Below are positions 28,831 to 36,793 of a DNA stretch of 64,000 bases, piece by piece (position 1 is the stretch's first letter; every line of letters starts with the position of its first letter). A model generated the notes under the pieces. That model was not told the DNA's origin. It did no database searches and saw only the letters and a list, made by a program, of their open reading frames with translations. A program made the position numbers and the translations under genes. This stretch comes from Neorhizobium sp. JUb45 (lineage in GTDB: Bacteria > Pseudomonadota > Alphaproteobacteria > Rhizobiales > Rhizobiaceae). The stretch is taken from the NCBI RefSeq assembly GCF_004343585.1, contig NZ_SLYW01000003.1:186001-250000 (forward strand), in the 5' to 3' direction.

Positions 28831-29211
28831 TTAGTGAGCATGCCACGGCGTTGGGGAGTATCCTTCGACCATCGAGGCCAGACGCCCGTCTCCCAGCTGA
28901 CGTTTGCGCACGAGCACGCTCATGACACGTGCCGCGGTCGAAAAGGTCATTTCATCGAGGGGCCCCTCGCCCTGCCAGGGCTTGGAGAGTTGCTCGGTAA
29001 CACCGCCCACGACATTGGCAGGCACGACATCCGTGCAGCCGCGCAATGCGCCGAAAATTTCGGATATGGGGATTGTTTCAAGCCCGACAGAAAGAGCCGG
29101 TTCGGGGTCTCCAATCTGCCAGTCTTCAAATGCTTCGAGTGAGTCGCGAAAATACTGCTGCAGGGTGATCGGCGCGTGACCATGTTCAAGCGCGGGAAGG
29201 ATATGAGCCAT
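28831..29211 (-). CDS. Hypothetical protein, about 126 residues
   Basis: The ATG at 29211 has GGAGA 6 bp upstream on the minus strand, better than the first possible start at 29250. The product is soluble and acidic, with no signal peptide or membrane segment. I do not recognise a family. The sequence has balanced amino-acid usage (MAHILPALEHGHAPITLQQY at the start; a conserved-looking ALRGCTDVVPANVVGG segment in the middle), which supports a real gene over a chance frame. It is convergent with the synthetase operon and divergent from the SfnB-like gene, with 238 bp between the two starts for promoters. Confidence 0.6.
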   Translation of the reverse strand: MAHILPALEHGHAPITLQQYFRDSLEAFEDWQIGDPEPALSVGLETIPISEIFGALRGCTDVVPANVVGGVTEQLSKPWQGEGPLDEMTFSTAARVMSVLVRKRQLGDGRLASMVEGYSPTPWHAH

Positions 29212-29449
29212 CAGCTTTCTCCGTGTCTGCTTGTGGGGTAAGTCGACCAATCCAGTCGTTTTACACGTCTATGACCTCGCCGTGAAGCCCTTTTGACACG
29301 CAAGGATTGCACCGACCCGCGATAGCATCGAATCCGCAGCACTCCCCTTCGGGTAAAAAGCGCCAAAAAACAGCCGATTATTGAAGGTTTATTCCTTTCA
29401 ACCCAAGCGCCGGCATGGCTCAATAGCCGCTTAATTTCAGGAGGCTTTG

Positions 29450-30667
29450 ATGAGCAATGTCGTTGGCTTGACCACAAAGCTCAGGGCGGTTGCGCCCTAT
29501 ATCGCAAGTGAGGACCAGGCGATCGAAGTCGCAACCACGCTGGCAAAGCGGGTTCGCGAGGGTTCGAGCAATCGCGACCGTCAGCGCATCCTGCCCCATC
29601 ATGAAATGGAGCTTGTTTCGCAATCCGGGCTGCTCGGCGTTACCGTTCCCGCAGAATATGGCGGCGCCGACATTTCGAACCCGTTTCTGGCGGAAGTGAT
29701 CGCCATCCTCTCGGAAGCGGATAGCTCGGTCGGCCAGATTCCGCAGAACCATTTTTATATTCTGGACGTGCTGCGGCTTGCCGGAAGCGAGGAGCAGAAG
29801 CGATATTTCTTCTCACGCGCACTGGCGGGTGACCATTTCGCCAATGCGTTGGCGGAAAAAAACGTGAAGGCGGCGGGCGACATCGAAACGCGCCTCTCAC
29901 CGGACGGCGCCGGCTATCGGATATCCGGCCGGAAATATTATTCCACCGGCGCGCTGTTTGCGGACTGGATCGCCATATTCGCGCTCGACGAGCATGACCG
30001 GCTGGTGATGGCAATCGTGGCACGGGAAAGCGATGGCTTGTCGATCGTCGATGACTGGTCAGGTTTCGGGCAACGCACCACCGCCAGCGGCACGGTCAAC
30101 ATCGACAATGTCTATGTTTCGGCGGATGCCGTCATCCAGCAACACCTCGCATTCGAGCATCAAACACCGCTCGGCGCTTTCGGCCAGTTGCTGCATGCCG
30201 CAGTCGATCTGGGCATTGCACGCGGCGCCTTTGCCGACATGGTGGAGTTCGTGCGTACCAAGGCGCGCGGTAACATCAATCTTGGCATCGATGCCGTCAG
30301 TGCCGATCCGCTGGCGGTGGCGCGTGCAGGCTCGATCGCGGTAAAGATCGAGGCCGCGTCGGCTGTTCTGGATCGCGCCGGCCGGAAGATAGACACGGCA
30401 CAGGTCAGCCCATCTCTGGAAGCCAGTACCGAAGCCTCGATATCCGTGGCGGCGGCGAAAATCCTGACGACCGAGGCAGCATTGGACGCGACCAACGCGC
30501 TGTTCGAGCTGGCGGGCACATCATCAACCGACGAGGTTTTCAACTTCGATCGCCACTGGCGCAACGCGCGGACACATACCGTGCATGATCCGGTGCGCTG
30601 GAAACATCACGCCATCGGCGATTTCCACCTCAACGGCAAGCTGCCCAAGCCGAACGGGCAATTCTGA
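29450..30667 (+). CDS. SfnB-like acyl-CoA-dehydrogenase-family flavin oxidoreductase
   Basis: The ATG at 29450 follows CAGGAGG by a few bases. The 405-residue product has the acyl-CoA dehydrogenase fold: helical N-domain with the VPAEYGGADISNP motif, beta-domain with the GRKYYSTGA and VNIDNVYV segments, and helical C-domain (FNFDRHWRNARTHTVHDPVRWK). The late RNARTHTVHDP motif and lack of the canonical catalytic Glu context resemble the SfnB/DszC/dibenzothiophene-monooxygenase branch, which oxidises organosulfur compounds with reduced flavin. The adjoining Rrf2-type regulator and the sulfur-hungry synthetase cluster fit a sulfur role. It converges with the Rrf2 gene with no gap between stop codons. 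Confidence 0.8.
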   Translation: MSNVVGLTTKLRAVAPYIASEDQAIEVATTLAKRVREGSSNRDRQRILPHHEMELVSQSGLLGVTVPAEYGGADISNPFLAEVIAILSEADSSVGQIPQNHFYILDVLRLAGSEEQKRYFFSRALAGDHFANALAEKNVKAAGDIETRLSPDGAGYRISGRKYYSTGALFADWIAIFALDEHDRLVMAIVARESDGLSIVDDWSGFGQRTTASGTVNIDNVYVSADAVIQQHLAFEHQTPLGAFGQLLHAAVDLGIARGAFADMVEFVRTKARGNINLGIDAVSADPLAVARAGSIAVKIEAASAVLDRAGRKIDTAQVSPSLEASTEASISVAAAKILTTEAALDATNALFELAGTSSTDEVFNFDRHWRNARTHTVHDPVRWKHHAIGDFHLNGKLPKPNGQF

Positions 30668-31114
30668 TCAGCGCGTAACCTGTTCGATCAAATTCGAGGA
30701 CCGCTTGGCGACCATTTGCTCCAGTGTCATCGTGTCGAGCACGGCGGAAATGGCATCCCTGACTTCCATCATGGAATGCCGGACCTGACAGTGATCCGGC
30801 TCGTTGCAATCGTCGCAGGGTTCGAAAGCCGTCTTGCTGGCACAACGGATCGGAGCGAGCGGCCCGTCGAGAATACGCACCGCCTGGCCGATGGAAATTT
30901 CCGAGGCTGACCTGGACAATGCATAACCGCCGCCCGGCCCCTTCTTGGAGCGCAGAATTCCACCCTTGCGCAGTTCAAGCAGGATCGCATCCAGGAACTT
31001 CTTGGAAATGTTGTTCTGCTGGGCGATATCGCTCACGAAGGCGGTTTTACCGGGTTCAAGCTGGGCCAGATGCACCAGCGCCTTCAGCCCGTATTTCCCT
31101 TTTTTGGTCAGCAT
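30668..31114 (-). CDS. Rrf2-family transcriptional regulator with a four-cysteine cluster
   Basis: The protein has 148 residues. An N-terminal winged helix contains the Rrf2 pattern KKGKYGLKALVHLA, the recognition helix ISKKFLDAIL and the wing KKGPGGGYALSR. After the dimer helix it has four cysteines in the spacing C-X8-C-X2-C-X5-C (about residues 92-110), a possible Fe-S or thiol-sensing site. The spacing differs from IscR and the protein is not RirA, whose N-terminus (MRLTKQTNYA) is different. CymR/CysR-type sulfur regulators are the nearest concept given the SfnB neighbour. Its stop codon abuts that of the SfnB gene directly. Target genes cannot be read from sequence alone. Confidence 0.88.
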   Translation of the reverse strand: MLTKKGKYGLKALVHLAQLEPGKTAFVSDIAQQNNISKKFLDAILLELRKGGILRSKKGPGGGYALSRSASEISIGQAVRILDGPLAPIRCASKTAFEPCDDCNEPDHCQVRHSMMEVRDAISAVLDTMTLEQMVAKRSSNLIEQVTR

Positions 31115-31447
31115 GGATGCTCGACAATCCGATCACTTTTCCGGCTTCATTGCCGGGTGTTACGCCAGCGATAGCGAAATCGTCGAAAGCCTTCAATCAT
31201 CCGACTCGGCAAAAAGACGAGAGTTTATGAGGGAAAACTCTTGCATCGGCAGTCGGCCATCGCAGAGCACCTTACTTGAAATGAGATGTACATTCCTAAA
31301 TTATAGGGAATACCGATATCATATTTCCAAATACCGGCACCAAGAATGGAATTTTAGATTTATCTTTCGATCTCCACGTCATCTTTGTTGAAAACGGCAA
31401 GGAGAAAGTATAGTTATTTCATAGAATAAAACTTCAAGGAGACACAC
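31115..31447 (+). promoter_or_regulatory. AT-rich intergenic region with an imperfect inverted repeat
   Basis: This 333-bp stretch is clearly more AT-rich than its surroundings, most so from 31285 on. It contains ATTCCTA ... TAGGGAAT (31292-31311), an inverted repeat with one bulged base, which could be an operator for the adjacent Rrf2 protein. A strong Shine-Dalgarno AAGGAG lies just before 31448. It should hold divergent promoters for the Rrf2 gene and the small genes at 31448. No RNA gene is recognised. Confidence 0.35.
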
Positions 31448-31801
31448 ATGATCGATAGCCCACAAAAGCGCACTTTCTTGCGTCCATCCTCCTTGGCCGT
31501 TCTTCACTCCGTTGTTGCCACTCCAATGCCTCGCGAATGCCAGGCGCCACCGGCGCAGATCATCCAGCAGGACACACGGAACAGAGCCCATACGGGCGGA
31601 GTGAGCACCATGAGCAGACAAGTTATTGAACACGCGGGACTTCCAGTCGGCATTGCAGTCCATCAGGACGACGCTTACCGCTTTATTGCGGTGAAGTACC
31701 ACGTCATAGACCTCGACGAACGGCGGTTCGCCAACCTGAGCGATCTCAGAGCCGCCATTCGCGATCACGTCATTCAAAATAGCAGCGCGCTGGCAGCATG
31801 A
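31448..31801 (+). CDS. Hypothetical small protein, 117 residues
   Basis: The start at 31448 has AAGGAG 6-7 bp upstream. A second in-frame ATG at 31610 with GGAG nearby would give a 63-residue protein that begins MSRQVIEHAGLPVGIAV and looks like the folded core: a short beta-rich domain (YRFIAVKYHVIDLDERRF). The N-terminal 54 residues are low in order and Pro/Arg rich. I know no function. The stop overlaps the start of the following gene by 4 bp, so the two are co-expressed. Confidence 0.6.
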   Translation: MIDSPQKRTFLRPSSLAVLHSVVATPMPRECQAPPAQIIQQDTRNRAHTGGVSTMSRQVIEHAGLPVGIAVHQDDAYRFIAVKYHVIDLDERRFANLSDLRAAIRDHVIQNSSALAA

Positions 31802-32067
31802 CCGATATCGATTTTGAAAACTCCCGGCGGCCATCGCGCACCAGGGAATTATTGAACGGAACCGCATCCGAGCACCGCCGCACGCGGGGCAGTTCGGCAC
31901 GCAATCTTTTCTGCGTGAGTTCGCTCAGCCTGATCGCGATCGGTATTTTTCTGATGATCGTTGGCGCAGTCTGCCAAAGCACATCCGCTCTGCCGGAGTG
32001 GACCGGCATTGCGCCGCTCACGGCCGGATTGGTGATCCTGATCTTCCTGACCGGACGACATAGCTGA
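31798..32067 (+). CDS. Small membrane protein, 89 residues, unknown function
   Basis: The ATG overlaps the previous stop by 4 bp. The first 35 residues are charged and rich in Arg and Ser. Two hydrophobic segments follow (about 40-60, SLSLIAIGIFLMIVGAVC, and about 70-85, IAPLTAGLVILIFL), predicting a two-pass inner-membrane protein. No family is recognised. A strong bidirectional hairpin follows the stop. Confidence 0.6.
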   Translation: MTDIDFENSRRPSRTRELLNGTASEHRRTRGSSARNLFCVSSLSLIAIGIFLMIVGAVCQSTSALPEWTGIAPLTAGLVILIFLTGRHS

Positions 32068-32078
32068 ACATGATGGTG

Positions 32079-32106
32079 CGGCAGGCAGGATAAACCCTGC
32101 CTGCCG
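32079..32106. terminator. Bidirectional hairpin between convergent genes
   Basis: A perfect 11-bp stem (CGGCAGGCAGG / CCTGCCTGCCG) with a 6-base loop lies between the stop of the small membrane protein (32067) and the stop of the MFS gene (32128). It can fold in transcripts from either side. There is no T-run, so termination may be factor assisted. Confidence 0.6.
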
Positions 32107-32127
32107 ACAAGCCATTTATGTCACTCG

Positions 32128-33411
32128 TCAGGACGGCTCGCTCTCCGTTTTGCGCGCCAGAACATTCCCAACGACAATGACCAGCAGACCGGCTATGCCA
32201 AGGCATGCGGCAAGGAAGAACATCGGCACGATGGCGCTTCCCGTGGCATCATTGATCCACGGCACGGCATTCTGGGCAATGAAACCACCAAGATTGCCCA
32301 CCGAGTTGATGGCGGCGATGCCCGCTGCCGCTCCTGCCCCTTTCAGGAACCGTGACGGCAGGCTCCAGAAGACCGGTTGTCCGGCAAAGATGCCGGCCGC
32401 GGCGATGCACAGGAAGACGAACTGTATGATCGGGGAGGTGAAGACCGCCGACAATGCCAGCGCGATGGCACCGATAAAGGCTGGACCAACAATATAAGGC
32501 GTCTTCTTCTCGGTCCTGTCGGCAGCGGCTGGCACGAACCAGAGCGCGATGGCGACGATCACCCACGGGATGATGTTGATGAAGCCATTGGTGGTGTTCG
32601 ACACGCCAAAACCCTTGACGATCGTCGGCAGCCAGTAGCTGAGACCATAGGCTGCCAGAGGAAATCCGATAAAGCACAGCGCCATCAGCAGCACACGCGG
32701 GTTGATCAGCGCCTTGAAACCATCGTCGGCCTCGCCATCCATGCCCTGATTTTCGCGGGCGAGGCGATCTTTCAGCCAGCGTTTTTCATCGTCACTCAGG
32801 AACTTTGCCTTTTCCGGTGTGTCGTCGAGATAACAGAACGTCACGACACCGGCGATAACGGCGGGCACGCCGGTTGCCAGGAACACCCATTCCCAACCGG
32901 CCAGCCCAAGAAAACCATCCAGATCCAGCAGAAAGCCACCGAGCGGCGCGCCGACAGCATTGGCAAGGGCACTGAAAATCATGAAGAGGCCGACCATGCG
33001 GCCACGGTAATCCTTCGGGAACCAGAGCGTGAGGAGATAAAGGACGCCCGGAAAGAACCCAGCTTCCGCCACACCAAGCAGGAAGCGAAGGATGTAGAAC
33101 ATCGTCATGTTCTGGGTAAACGCAAGGCCGATCGTCACCAGCCCCCAGGAGACGAGGATGCGGGTAAACCAGACGCGCGCGCCAAAACGGGTGAGAAACA
33201 GATTGGCCGGCACTTCGAAAATGAAATAACCGACGAAAAACAGCGAGGCACCCAGGCCGTAAGCGTATTCGCTCATGCCCAGTGCATCGACCATGTCGAG
33301 TTTGGCATAACTGACATTCTGCCGGTCAATATATGCAATGAGATAGAGAATGCCCAGGAACGGCATGAGCCGCCAGGTGATCTTTTTGATAAGTGCCTGT
33401 TCTGAAACCAT
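32128..33411 (-). CDS. MFS transporter, anion:cation symporter (ACS) family
   Basis: The ATG at 33411 is preceded by GGAGGAG; the frame extends further upstream but without a better site. The 427-residue protein has 12 predicted membrane helices. The ACS signature is present: early ITWRLMPFLGILYLIAYIDRQNVSYA with the conserved D-R-x-N, and a central loop of about 60 residues containing YLDDTPEKAKFLSDDEK. Family members take up organic acids such as tartrate, phthalate, 4-hydroxyphenylacetate or hexuronates. The substrate cannot be assigned, and no catabolic gene is adjacent. Confidence 0.88.
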   Translation of the reverse strand: MVSEQALIKKITWRLMPFLGILYLIAYIDRQNVSYAKLDMVDALGMSEYAYGLGASLFFVGYFIFEVPANLFLTRFGARVWFTRILVSWGLVTIGLAFTQNMTMFYILRFLLGVAEAGFFPGVLYLLTLWFPKDYRGRMVGLFMIFSALANAVGAPLGGFLLDLDGFLGLAGWEWVFLATGVPAVIAGVVTFCYLDDTPEKAKFLSDDEKRWLKDRLARENQGMDGEADDGFKALINPRVLLMALCFIGFPLAAYGLSYWLPTIVKGFGVSNTTNGFINIIPWVIVAIALWFVPAAADRTEKKTPYIVGPAFIGAIALALSAVFTSPIIQFVFLCIAAAGIFAGQPVFWSLPSRFLKGAGAAAGIAAINSVGNLGGFIAQNAVPWINDATGSAIVPMFFLAACLGIAGLLVIVVGNVLARKTESEPS

Positions 33412-33510
33412 GCATCTCCTCCAATGCAACAACGCCCCCTCAACACCACCTAGTGTGCAGCAGGGGACTGGCAAGTGGAGGTCGCATGCCATCAGCGAAG
33501 TAAGGGCGGT

Positions 33511-33921
33511 TCAGCCTTCGTCGCGGTCACCATCATCATCGTCGCGAAACTTTCGCTTATAGGGAAGCGTCAGGATCGCCGAAGCAGCGGCTGCCGCAGC
33601 GAACAGCGACGCAAACGGCACCATGACAAGCATCAACGGCAAAACAGGATTGGACGCCCGTCTGAGCAGGCCCAGCAAACCGCCGATATCGAGTAGCAGC
33701 AGCGACGCGCCGACAAATATGCCGATCAGCGCGCCACCCAGAGCGTTCAGCGCCATCAGGCGCAACATATCCTGATGATCACGCCGTGCCGCTTCGGGGC
33801 TCATGCGCGGCTTGCGACTGTTGAGCAGAATGAAATCGCGTTTGCGCTGCCGGCCCGCCCACCGTTTGATCGGCTTGAGCGGATCGGTCAGCCTTGCCAT
33901 TTCGACGATCGGTACAAGCAT
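33511..33921 (-). CDS. Hypothetical membrane protein, about 136 residues
   Basis: The ATG at 33921 has GGAGGAA upstream on the minus strand; a GTG immediately before is less likely. The N-terminal 55 residues are basic and soluble. Two hydrophobic segments follow (about 60-80 LGGALIGIFVGASLLLLDIG and about 90-118 PVLPLMLVMVPFASLF...). The tail is strongly charged (RKFRDDDDGDRDEG). The layout resembles small inner-membrane proteins of Rhizobiales without known function. The next minus-strand gene begins 100 bp downstream. Confidence 0.65.
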   Translation of the reverse strand: MLVPIVEMARLTDPLKPIKRWAGRQRKRDFILLNSRKPRMSPEAARRDHQDMLRLMALNALGGALIGIFVGASLLLLDIGGLLGLLRRASNPVLPLMLVMVPFASLFAAAAAASAILTLPYKRKFRDDDDGDRDEG

Positions 33922-33958
33922 CACGTTTCCTCCGCAGCCTGTCGATCGTCAAAAAATA

Positions 33959-34336
33959 TCAGATTTCGAAGAAGTTCTCGAACGATTCCGGAAAGCTCTT
34001 GCGCGCCACTCGCTCATCGATCCTCAGCAGGGCCTGATAAGAAAGCGGATCGAAATCCTTTTCCACCGGCACGACTTCACGGCCCAGAAGAAGGTTGAGA
34101 CGCGCGGCATCGAGATTGCCGCGCTCAAAGGGTTCGGCCCCAAAATGATGCCAAAGCGCATGGAGAAATGCACCGTCGACGCGGTGTTCAGCCATGCCCG
34201 GGCGTTTGCGCCGAGGGATCACCTTCAACGGCGTCACACCCTTGGGATTGGCGCGACGGATCGTGAACTGGATCCCGGTGCTTGGCATCCCGCCCGGAAA
34301 ACCGCGATGTTTGGTCATTTCGGGCAGGTTTGCCAT
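33959..34336 (-). CDS. Hypothetical protein, about 125 residues
   Basis: The longest frame starts at 34459, inside the upstream gene; the ATG at 34336, 14 bp after the yghU-like stop with AAGGA upstream, is the sensible start. The product is basic, with no membrane segment (MANLPEMTKHRGFPGGMPST at the start). No known domain is recognised. Its position just behind the glutathione-transferase-like gene indicates co-transcription. It could be a small conserved Rhizobiales protein. Confidence 0.55.
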   Translation of the reverse strand: MANLPEMTKHRGFPGGMPSTGIQFTIRRANPKGVTPLKVIPRRKRPGMAEHRVDGAFLHALWHHFGAEPFERGNLDAARLNLLLGREVVPVEKDFDPLSYQALLRIDERVARKSFPESFENFFEI

Positions 34337-34349
34337 CTGTCTCAGTCCT

Positions 34350-35255
34350 TTAAGCGTTGGCGACCTTGTCGGCCGTCTTTGTGTCGAAATCGGAAGCGTC
34401 GTGACGCTCGCGCAGCTGTTCGGATGGCTCACCGGATGTCCGGTTGACCATACGGCCACGCTTCACTGCAGGCCGTGCGAAAATCTCCGCCGTCCAGCGT
34501 TGCAGGTGCTTGTAACTCTGAACTTCGAGAAAGTCACCGGCATCGCCATAGGCCTGGCCAAGCGCGAGATTGCCGTACCACGGCCAGATCGCCATGTCCG
34601 CAATCGAATATTCCTTGCCGGCCATGAACTGGTTATCGGCGAGGTGACGATCGAGCACATCGAGCTGACGCTTGGTTTCCATGGCGTAGCGATCGATCGC
34701 ATATTTGATCTTGACCGGCGCATAGGCGTAAAAATGGCCAAAACCACCGCCCACAAAGGGAGCCGAGCCCATCTGCCAGAACAGCCAGTTCATGGCTTCG
34801 GTGCGGCCCCGCAGATCGGTCGGCAGGAAGGCACCGAATTTTTCCGCCAGATAGACGAGGATGGAGCCCGATTCGAACACGCGGATAGGCTCGCCGCCGC
34901 CTTTTGGCGCGCGGTCCAGCAGCGCCGGGATTTTCGAGTTCGGATTGACATCGACAAAGCCGGAGCCGAACTGGTCGCCCTGGCCGATATTGATCAGCCA
35001 GGCATCGTATTCGGCGTCGGAATGGCCGGCTGCCAGCAGTTCTTCCAAAAGGATGGTCACCTTGACGCCATTCGGCGTACCCAGCGAATAAAGCTGGAAC
35101 GGATGTTTGCCGACCGGCAGAACCTTGTCCTGCGTCGGGCCGGCAATCGGCCGGTTGATACTGGCGAACTGGCCGCCATTGCCCTTTTCCCAGGTCCAGA
35201 CTTTTGGAGGTTCATAACCCGCGGGAAGATTGTCGGCGGAAGATTTTTCGGTCAT
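34350..35255 (-). CDS. yghU: YghU-like glutathione S-transferase / disulfide-bond oxidoreductase
   Basis: The ATG at 35255 follows AAAGGA. The 301-residue protein matches the Nu-class GST YghU/YfcG group. It has a lead segment (PPKVWTWEKGNGGQFASINRP), a thioredoxin-like N-domain (FQLYSLGTPNGVKVTILLEE) with the characteristic Thr-Pro-Asn in place of a catalytic Tyr or Cys, and a helical C-domain (FGHFYAYAP, YSIADMAIWPWYG). YghU of E. coli binds two glutathiones and reduces disulfides. A role in thiol homeostasis is likely. Its promoter should lie in 35256-35382. Confidence 0.9.
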   Translation of the reverse strand: MTEKSSADNLPAGYEPPKVWTWEKGNGGQFASINRPIAGPTQDKVLPVGKHPFQLYSLGTPNGVKVTILLEELLAAGHSDAEYDAWLINIGQGDQFGSGFVDVNPNSKIPALLDRAPKGGGEPIRVFESGSILVYLAEKFGAFLPTDLRGRTEAMNWLFWQMGSAPFVGGGFGHFYAYAPVKIKYAIDRYAMETKRQLDVLDRHLADNQFMAGKEYSIADMAIWPWYGNLALGQAYGDAGDFLEVQSYKHLQRWTAEIFARPAVKRGRMVNRTSGEPSEQLRERHDASDFDTKTADKVANA

Positions 35256-35382
35256 CAAAACGGTCCTTTGCGTGGATAGCAGTTGGCGTATGAAAAACGC
35301 TGAAAGGCTATATAGGCAATCGACCGCGTGGATGCACAGGTCCCAGACCTGATATACCGACAAAAATTAGAAATCTATTCCT

Positions 35383-36789
35383 TCAACGCTGCCATCTTGC
35401 CAGCTCGGTATTGACCCGATCCCGCCAGCCACGCGCCTTGACCAGCGTCTCGGGGAACAGTCCGTCGATGGCAAAGAAAGGTGCGGAAGGATCGGCAGCA
35501 TCGCCAGCCCGTGCGGCGCCGAGAATTTCCTCTCGACGTGGATCGTTGCAATCCATCCGCTTGGTGACCGCAGCAATCCAGGCGGCAACGACATCGGCAA
35601 ACTCGGTCGCATCACCACCCGCCGCCAATGCTTCCGCTGCCGGCGCAAAAATGCGTTGCGGCAGTTTCTGGCTGCTGTCCGAGGCGATCTGCACATTGCG
35701 ATGGGCAATCGCCGGATTGGCAAAGCGGGCGATCAGCTGATCCGTATAAGCGTTGAGATCGATACCCGGCACCGGATCGAGCGTCGGCAGCACCGCTTTC
35801 ATGTGCCGTTGAACCAATGCCCTCAGCGCCGGCACCGCCATCACATCGCGCACATATTCCAGATTATGCAAAATGCCGAGATGGGCGATCAGCGTGTGGG
35901 AACCATTGAGCAGCCGCAGCTTCATCTTTTCATACGGCTCGACATTTTTGACGAAGAGCGCGCCGCCCGCTTCCCATTGCGGTCGACCGGATACGAACCG
36001 ATCCTCGATCACCCACTGCATAAAGGCTTCGGTCTCGATGGCCAAAGCATCCTCGACACCGAGCAGTTTTTGCGCACGCTCGCGTGTTTCATCGGTGGCG
36101 GCAGGCACGATGCGATCGACCATGCTGGAGGGGAAAGCACCATTCTCCCTGATCCACGTCGCCAATGCCGGGTCACGCCGCTCTGCCATCTCCAGCACAA
36201 GGCGTTCAACGATATGCCCGTTGGAGGGCAGGTTATCGCAGCAGAGAACGGTATAAGGCGGCAGCCCCGCCGTCTTGCGCAGCGCCAGCCCTTCGACGAG
36301 AAAGCCCAAAACGCCGACAGGTTCGTGCGGATTGGCGAGATCAGCGGCGACCGCAGAATGCGCCATGTCCAGTCCACCGCTGGCCGGGTCGAGACCATAA
36401 GCCTTCTCCGACACAGTCAGCGTGACGATACGGATCTCTTCGCTGGCAAGGGTAGCCAGCACCTTGGCGCGGTCGTCTGCGGCACAGATCCAATCGATCG
36501 TGACGCCGATGACTTCCGCCGCATCATCCCCCTCACCACGCACGATGACGGAGAACAGGCCGTCCTGCGCTGCCATTGCCGCGACCGGTTCCGGCGATCG
36601 CAGGTTGACGGCGACGATGCCCCACGGCCCGAACGTGCTCATCAGCGCGCGCTGGGTGAAAACCGCCTGATGTGCACGGTGAAAGGCGCCAAGCCCGATA
36701 TGGACGATACCGGGTTTCAGCACCGTGCGGTCATAGGCCGGCACCGCCACGTTTGCGGGAAGAATGGTCGAGGATGAGAGCCGTGTCAT
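35383..36789 (-). CDS. uxuB: Mannitol-dehydrogenase-family oxidoreductase, probable fructuronate reductase
   Basis: The 468-residue protein begins with the ATG 4 bp after the uxuA stop. It belongs to the polyol-specific long-chain dehydrogenase family. Visible features are the NAD site HIGLGAFHRAHQA near residue 30, VLCCDNLPSNG, and the catalytic segment with lysine KMKLRLLNGSHTLIAHLG near 300. Mannitol, arabinitol and fructuronate enzymes share this fold, but the direct coupling to mannonate dehydratase makes D-mannonate:NAD oxidoreductase (UxuB) the best call. It interconverts D-fructuronate and D-mannonate in glucuronate breakdown. It is the last gene of the operon. Confidence 0.88.
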   Translation of the reverse strand: MTRLSSSTILPANVAVPAYDRTVLKPGIVHIGLGAFHRAHQAVFTQRALMSTFGPWGIVAVNLRSPEPVAAMAAQDGLFSVIVRGEGDDAAEVIGVTIDWICAADDRAKVLATLASEEIRIVTLTVSEKAYGLDPASGGLDMAHSAVAADLANPHEPVGVLGFLVEGLALRKTAGLPPYTVLCCDNLPSNGHIVERLVLEMAERRDPALATWIRENGAFPSSMVDRIVPAATDETRERAQKLLGVEDALAIETEAFMQWVIEDRFVSGRPQWEAGGALFVKNVEPYEKMKLRLLNGSHTLIAHLGILHNLEYVRDVMAVPALRALVQRHMKAVLPTLDPVPGIDLNAYTDQLIARFANPAIAHRNVQIASDSSQKLPQRIFAPAAEALAAGGDATEFADVVAAWIAAVTKRMDCNDPRREEILGAARAGDAADPSAPFFAIDGLFPETLVKARGWRDRVNTELARWQR

Positions 36790-36793
36790 GGCG

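Noticed and set aside
30668..31114. RirA, the global iron regulator
   Set aside because: The N-terminus and recognition region differ from RirA as I know it, and the cysteine spacing does not match.
34194..35279. A 361-codon plus-strand frame opposite the yghU-like gene
   Set aside because: Antisense to a clear glutathione-transferase-like protein, with no motif or ribosome site of its own.
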